DNA of 64,000 nt. It comes from Flavobacteriaceae bacterium EG-1. GTDB taxonomy: Bacteria > Bacteroidota > Bacteroidia > Flavobacteriales > Flavobacteriaceae. A program made the translations under genes and the position numbers. This document shows, one piece after another, positions 59,880-64,000 of this stretch. Position 1 is the stretch's first letter, and every line of letters begins with the position of its first letter. A model generated the notes under the pieces. The model was given only the letters and a program-made list of their open reading frames with translations, had not been told where the DNA came from and ran no database searches. The stretch spans positions 562,760-626,759 of the forward strand of contig NZ_WJPK01000001.1 of the NCBI RefSeq assembly GCF_009649685.1. The letters are read 5' to 3'.

Positions 59880-61211
59880 CTAATTAATAGCATCAGTTAA
59901 TTTACCCAAAAATCCATTTACATCAAATAGGGGTTCTTGTCCTAAACCGGTGCGTACAACGACTAAATCTTTAGACGGAATAATATAAACTCGTTGTCCT
60001 TGAAAACCATTAACTGAATACATATCACGAGGAACATCCGGGTATTTACCTCCTGCATTTAGCCAAAAGTGGGCACCGTAGACTCCATCAGAATTTACAG
60101 TTGGTTTAGTTACATAATCAACCCACTCTGGAGCGAATATTTGAGTGCCATTCCAGTTTCCACGATGTAAGTAAAGTAATCCAAATTTAGCCCAATCGCG
60201 AGTTGTGGCCCATCCGTAAGAAGATCCTACAAAATTGCCAGCTAAATCAGCTTCCAAAAGCATTGAATTCATTCCAATTTTATCAATTAATGCTTCATAA
60301 GGGAAGTTGATATATGCTTCATCATTTTTAAATTTATTCCTAAGCATTCCAGAAAGAAGATTAGTTGTACCAGATGAATAATTCCAAATTTCTTTTGGAG
60401 CGGCAATTGCTTTTTTATTCATTTGTACAGAAGGCATGCTGGACGTCATAAATAGCATTTTGGTTACGTCGGAAATACTCGCGTAATCTTCTTCCCATTC
60501 AAGTCCACTTTGCATTCGTAATAAGTTATTTATAGTAATATTTTTTCGCTCGTCATTTTGCCAAGACTCAATGGAAGTAGGGGAATTAATATCTAGTTTA
60601 CCCTCATATTCGAGAATACCATATAAGGTAGCAAGTACACTTTTTGTCATAGACCATCCTAAAATTCTGGTATTTTTAGAAAATCCATCAATATATTTTT
60701 CTGCAATAATATGGTCTTTATAGACCACCATTACAGTTCGTGTCATCTGTGTTTCGTAATCAGAAAAAACCTTATTTATGGCATCGTTTACACCATTATA
60801 ATCAATATTAGAAAAAACAGAATCTTTAGTTTTATTATTACCATAAGGAAATGACAAATCATTCGCTTTAAAAAATCGTTTGGGTGCAGGAATTTTCACC
60901 TCCGGATTATAGTCTTCAGTAACTAAGGCACAACCTAAACCATCTCTACAAATACTTGTCCTAGGAACCAAACTATAAACCGAGGCCGTTACACTTTTTT
61001 CCCCTATTTTTTCTAATTCGGCCATTTTAATTAATGGCATATTATTGTCATTATCTAATACATCATCATAATCGCGATTTGCAATAAAATGCGAAGAGGC
61101 TAAATTTTTAGAGGCAAAACCAGAAATAAAATTTAGTTTAGGGTAGTTATAGAAAACTGCGATTACTAATAAAACTAATAATACAGCGAGTATTTTTTTA
61201 AATAACTTCAT
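59880..61211 (-). CDS. Serine hydrolase of the class C beta-lactamase/penicillin-binding family
   Basis: A 443-residue protein with an N-terminal membrane anchor or uncleaved signal (FKKILAVLLVLLVIAVFYNYPKL). The catalytic Ser-x-x-Lys is in GWSMTKSVLATLYG (Ser near 186). The Tyr motif is in WNYSSGTTNLLSG (YSS), and further family blocks are LDINSPTSIESWQNDERKNITINNLLRMQSGLEWEED and MYSVNGFQGQRVYIIPSKDLVVVRTG. Such enzymes hydrolyse esters, peptides or peptidoglycan stems; true beta-lactamase activity is not implied. It faces the cell-wall operon at 61344, which makes a wall-related role attractive. Confidence 0.88.
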   Translation of the reverse strand: MKLFKKILAVLLVLLVIAVFYNYPKLNFISGFASKNLASSHFIANRDYDDVLDNDNNMPLIKMAELEKIGEKSVTASVYSLVPRTSICRDGLGCALVTEDYNPEVKIPAPKRFFKANDLSFPYGNNKTKDSVFSNIDYNGVNDAINKVFSDYETQMTRTVMVVYKDHIIAEKYIDGFSKNTRILGWSMTKSVLATLYGILEYEGKLDINSPTSIESWQNDERKNITINNLLRMQSGLEWEEDYASISDVTKMLFMTSSMPSVQMNKKAIAAPKEIWNYSSGTTNLLSGMLRNKFKNDEAYINFPYEALIDKIGMNSMLLEADLAGNFVGSSYGWATTRDWAKFGLLYLHRGNWNGTQIFAPEWVDYVTKPTVNSDGVYGAHFWLNAGGKYPDVPRDMYSVNGFQGQRVYIIPSKDLVVVRTGLGQEPLFDVNGFLGKLTDAIN

Positions 61212-61343
61212 AAAGTTTAGTGCTAGTTTAGTGTAAATAAAATGGCTAAGTTAATGAACTAGTAAAAAAGTTAAGTGTCATTTGCTATCTTTAAATAAAA
61301 CAATGAATTTTAAGGTTTTTAAAATTGATTGATAGCAAAGAGT

Positions 61344-61760
61344 ATGCGAAGAAAATATTTTTTAATTCTATTTGGTTGTATCCTTTTGGTATCATGTACA
61401 AAAAAGGAAAAATATAAGTGGATATCTTTAGAAGTAAAAATGTCGGCATACAATTCTGTACCAGCTCAAACAGATCAACAACCTAATATTGCAGCTTGGG
61501 GAGATACTTTAAAACCTGGAATGAAATGCATTGCCGTGTCACGAGATTTAATTGCCCTGGGACTTAAACATAATACAAAAGTTAAGATTGCTGGACTATC
61601 TGGTATTTACAAAGTGAAAGATAAAATGAATGCACGTTATAAAAATCGTGTGGACCTTTATATGGGGACCGATGTTGATCGAGCTAAAAAATGGGGACAG
61701 AAAAAAATTAATATTAAATACGCTATTGAAAAACTAGACAATGAGAGTGCTCAAAACTAA
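61344..61760 (+). CDS. Lipoprotein with a 3D (Asp-Asp-Asp) domain
   Basis: A 138-residue lipoprotein. I use the ATG giving MRRKYFLILFGCILLVSCTKKEK (lipobox Cys near 18); an in-frame TTG 15 bases upstream is less likely. The body MSAYNSVPAQTDQQPNIAAWGDTLKPGMKCIAVSRDLI, VKIAGLSGIYKVKDKMNARYKNRVDLYMGTDVDRAKKWGQKKINI is a 3D-domain double-psi barrel. The three Asp-like positions are visible (WGD, VKDKM, VDLYMG). This fold acts in lytic transglycosylases such as MltA on peptidoglycan. It overlaps the following amidase gene by 20 bp. Confidence 0.87.
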   Translation: MRRKYFLILFGCILLVSCTKKEKYKWISLEVKMSAYNSVPAQTDQQPNIAAWGDTLKPGMKCIAVSRDLIALGLKHNTKVKIAGLSGIYKVKDKMNARYKNRVDLYMGTDVDRAKKWGQKKINIKYAIEKLDNESAQN

Positions 61761-62442
61761 ATCAATCAAGCTTTTATTAATAAAGAATCGTTTATTATTA
61801 ATTCTTATTTTTTCAATTATTTTTTCAAACTGTTCTGTTCAAAAACCAATTATAGATAAGCCAATAATCTTTGATGATCAAAGAAAATCTTTAACTATAG
61901 AATATTTAGAAAATCATTATGGTATTAAGCAAAAAGAGCCGACTATAATTCCTAAAATGATTGTTTTACATTGGACAGTGATACCAACATTTGAAGATTC
62001 ATTTGATTTTTTTAATAATGCTACTTTATCAATTACTCGAGGAGATATTAGTGGTGCTGGTTCCTTAAACGTATCCTCACAATTTATGGTGGATCGAGAT
62101 GGTACCATATACAGACTAATGCCTGAAACAAATATGGCTCGGCATGTAATCGGATTAAATCATTGTGCTATAGGTATAGAAAATATTGGAGGTTCTGAAG
62201 ATTTACCTTTAACTGAACATCAATTAAAATCTAACATTTGGTTGGTAAAATATTTGTCTAAAAAATATGATATTGATTATGTAATAGGTCATTACGAATA
62301 CACCCTTTTTGAAAATCATGAATTATGGCTAGAAAAAGATGATGGCTATCGTACTGAGAAAACTGATCCTGGTGTAGATTTTATGGATAAAGTTCGAATT
62401 GCCACGAAAAGTATGAATTTTAAACCGCTTCCTAATAAATGA
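61741..62442 (+). CDS. N-acetylmuramoyl-L-alanine amidase (Amidase_2/AmpD type), lipoprotein
   Basis: A 233-residue amidase with a lipoprotein leader (LLLILIFSIIFSNCSVQ, Cys near 31). The zinc site is visible: MIVLHWTVIPTFEDSFDFF (first His), YVIGHYEYTLF (second His) and EKTDPGVDFMDKV (Asp). SSQFMVDRDGTIYRLMPETNMARHVIGLNHCAIGIENIGGSEDLPLTEHQLKSNIWLVKYL completes the Amidase_2 fold. It cuts the bond between muramic acid and L-alanine in periplasmic peptidoglycan. It is coupled to its neighbours by overlaps of 20 bp and 4 bp, so all three genes are co-translated. Confidence 0.9.
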   Translation: MRVLKTKSIKLLLIKNRLLLILIFSIIFSNCSVQKPIIDKPIIFDDQRKSLTIEYLENHYGIKQKEPTIIPKMIVLHWTVIPTFEDSFDFFNNATLSITRGDISGAGSLNVSSQFMVDRDGTIYRLMPETNMARHVIGLNHCAIGIENIGGSEDLPLTEHQLKSNIWLVKYLSKKYDIDYVIGHYEYTLFENHELWLEKDDGYRTEKTDPGVDFMDKVRIATKSMNFKPLPNK

Positions 62443-63917
62443 AAATGAGACCAAATATTTACTTAGTATTACTTTTTTTCTTCGCGACTTCTGTGTTTGC
62501 TCAAAAAAGTGAAATTACAGAATCGCTTTACGAAACATATGAGAAATACAAAGAAACCAGCTTAACAAAAAGACGAATAAAATATAATGAACTTCAACCA
62601 TTACTTGATGCTCTTAAGTCGGATTCTCGATTTACAATAAAAACTGTAGGTAAATCGATTGAAGGTAGAAACTTGTCTTTAGTTAGTATTGGTTCTGGAG
62701 AAACAAATGTATTTCTTTGGTCTCAAATGCATGGTGATGAGCCTACTGCAACCCAAGCAATTTTTGACATTTTCAATTTTTTTAGAAGTCCTGATTTTAA
62801 AAAAGAAAAAGCGGCAATGTTAAGTAATTTGACTATTCATTTTTTACCCATGTTAAATCCGGATGGTGCAGAACGTTTTCAACGTAGAAATCTTTTAGGT
62901 ATAGACATAAATAGAGATGCGTTACGTCTACAATCTCCCGAAGGTAAAACCTTAAAACGCGTACGTGATAGTTTAGATGCGGACTTCGGATTTAACCTAC
63001 ATGATCAAAGTAGATATTATAATGCTGAACAAACAGAAAAGCCAGCCACTATATCGTATTTAGCACCGGCATATAATTACGAAAAGGATATTAATGAGGG
63101 CCGTGGTTTAGCGATGAAAGTAATAGTTTTTATGAATAATATTCTTCAAAAATATGCTCCAGGCCAAGTCGGTAGATATAATGATGATTTTGAACCTAGA
63201 GCTTTTGGAGATAATATTCAGAAATGGGGTACAAATACTATATTGATAGAATCTGGTGGTTATGCCAATGATATTGAAAAACAAGAAATTAGAAAATTGA
63301 ACTATGTTTCAATTTTATCAGCAATATATACAATAGCTAAAGAAAACTATAAAAATATACCTTTAGAGGATTATGAAAAAATACCGCAAAACGATCGTAA
63401 ATTATTTGATTTAAAAATTGAAAACGCTACCTATACCTTATTAGGAAGCGATTATATTTTAGATATCGGAGTAAATCGTTTAGAAGTAGATAAAGAAGGA
63501 AATAATGATTTTTGGTATAGTAGTAGAATTTTAGATCAGGGTGATTTATCAACGTATTACGGTTACGAAACTTTTGATGCGAAAGATTACCGAATAATTC
63601 CCGGTAAAGTATTTACAGAGGTAATTTCTAGTAAACAACAATTTACATCCCTTAAGAGCGATTATTTAAAATTATTAAAAGAAGGCTACACATATGTGCG
63701 AATGACTAATATTCCAACAGAACTTATTGCATCACCTTTTCCAATACATATAGTAAGCAAGAACTATGAATTACCTGAGTTTAAAATAGAAGTAGGACAA
63801 AACCCCACTTTTTTACTTGAAAAAAATGGGGTATTAAAATATGCCGTTATCAATGGTTTTTTAATTGACTTAAGTTCACCCCAAGTCAATTTTAAAAACG
63901 CTATGATTTTTAGATAA
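62439..63917 (+). CDS. Secreted M14-family zinc carboxypeptidase
   Basis: A 492-residue peptidase: signal peptide MKMRPNIYLVLLFFFATSVFAQ. The M14 zinc motif HxxE is in SQMHGDEPTATQAIFDIFNFF (about 100-120). The third ligand region is NLHDQSRYY, INRDALRLQSPEG binds the substrate carboxylate, and the catalytic Glu is in TILIESGGYANDIEKQEIRKL (about 275). A C-terminal domain of about 180 residues is beta-rich and unassigned. Members cut C-terminal residues or peptidoglycan stem peptides. Its start codon overlaps the amidase stop codon. Confidence 0.92.
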   Translation: MKMRPNIYLVLLFFFATSVFAQKSEITESLYETYEKYKETSLTKRRIKYNELQPLLDALKSDSRFTIKTVGKSIEGRNLSLVSIGSGETNVFLWSQMHGDEPTATQAIFDIFNFFRSPDFKKEKAAMLSNLTIHFLPMLNPDGAERFQRRNLLGIDINRDALRLQSPEGKTLKRVRDSLDADFGFNLHDQSRYYNAEQTEKPATISYLAPAYNYEKDINEGRGLAMKVIVFMNNILQKYAPGQVGRYNDDFEPRAFGDNIQKWGTNTILIESGGYANDIEKQEIRKLNYVSILSAIYTIAKENYKNIPLEDYEKIPQNDRKLFDLKIENATYTLLGSDYILDIGVNRLEVDKEGNNDFWYSSRILDQGDLSTYYGYETFDAKDYRIIPGKVFTEVISSKQQFTSLKSDYLKLLKEGYTYVRMTNIPTELIASPFPIHIVSKNYELPEFKIEVGQNPTFLLEKNGVLKYAVINGFLIDLSSPQVNFKNAMIFR

Positions 63918-64000
63918 ATGAGTAGCTTAAATATTAATTTATTGGAACTTTAAAAAGTTTTAATAACCAAATTTAATATTCATTTGTGGCCCATAAATAA

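Overview
The window is a chromosomal segment from a low-GC member of the Bacteroidota, almost certainly a (probably marine) Flavobacteriaceae. Supporting signs are the short 287-residue primary sigma factor without region 1.1, a PorP/SprF plus OmpA plus type-B sorting-domain trio of the type IX secretion system, a TonB receptor paired with a DUF4249 lipoprotein, many SPII lipoproteins, weak ribosome binding sites, and TAnnTTTG-type -7 boxes upstream of several genes. I see no rRNA, tRNA, CRISPR array or complete insertion sequence.

Layout. 1-10.8 kb is a mostly minus-strand run of metabolic and unknown genes: a DEAD-box helicase cut by the window edge, an HTH membrane regulator, two GNAT acetyltransferases, a GH2 glycosidase, two transporters or membrane proteins, a P1 peptidase, a Gfo/Idh/MocA oxidoreductase and a nitronate monooxygenase. 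11-13.9 kb is a small accessory island: an AAA ATPase with a HEPN-like C-terminal motif and an Mrr-type nuclease, each preceded by a near-identical 18-bp leader and separated by an attC-like imperfect palindrome. It ends beside what looks like a remnant of an ECF sigma factor gene. 14-17.3 kb holds the TonB receptor/DUF4249 pair. 17.3-21.4 kb holds a DUF1853 protein and a VWA / small membrane protein / MoxR-type AAA cluster.

21.5-28.1 kb holds a Kelch-type lipoprotein, a two-component system, a double spondin-domain lipoprotein and a duplicated-domain lipoprotein, with shared TATCACA/TGTGA and TTAGTTTGTA blocks upstream. 28.1-35 kb is mixed housekeeping (TruA, CysE-CysM, thioesterase, M19 dipeptidase and others).

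35.2-44.2 kb is the most distinctive region. A soluble hybrid histidine kinase with its own HPt, a stand-alone receiver, a membrane-anchored HEAT-repeat protein, a processive family-2 glycosyltransferase, a five-TM protein with periplasmic TPRs and a YaiO-type outer-membrane barrel are packed head to tail. Two tandem, mutually similar 32/33-residue microproteins and a terminator follow. The gene order suggests a polysaccharide synthesis and export machine controlled by a phosphorelay that has no DNA-binding output.

44.2-51.4 kb holds rpoD and assorted genes including menB. 51.4-59.5 kb holds a VWA protein and the T9SS trio. 59.9-63.9 kb holds a serine hydrolase facing an overlapping operon of a 3D-domain lipoprotein, an N-acetylmuramoyl-L-alanine amidase and an M14 peptidase.
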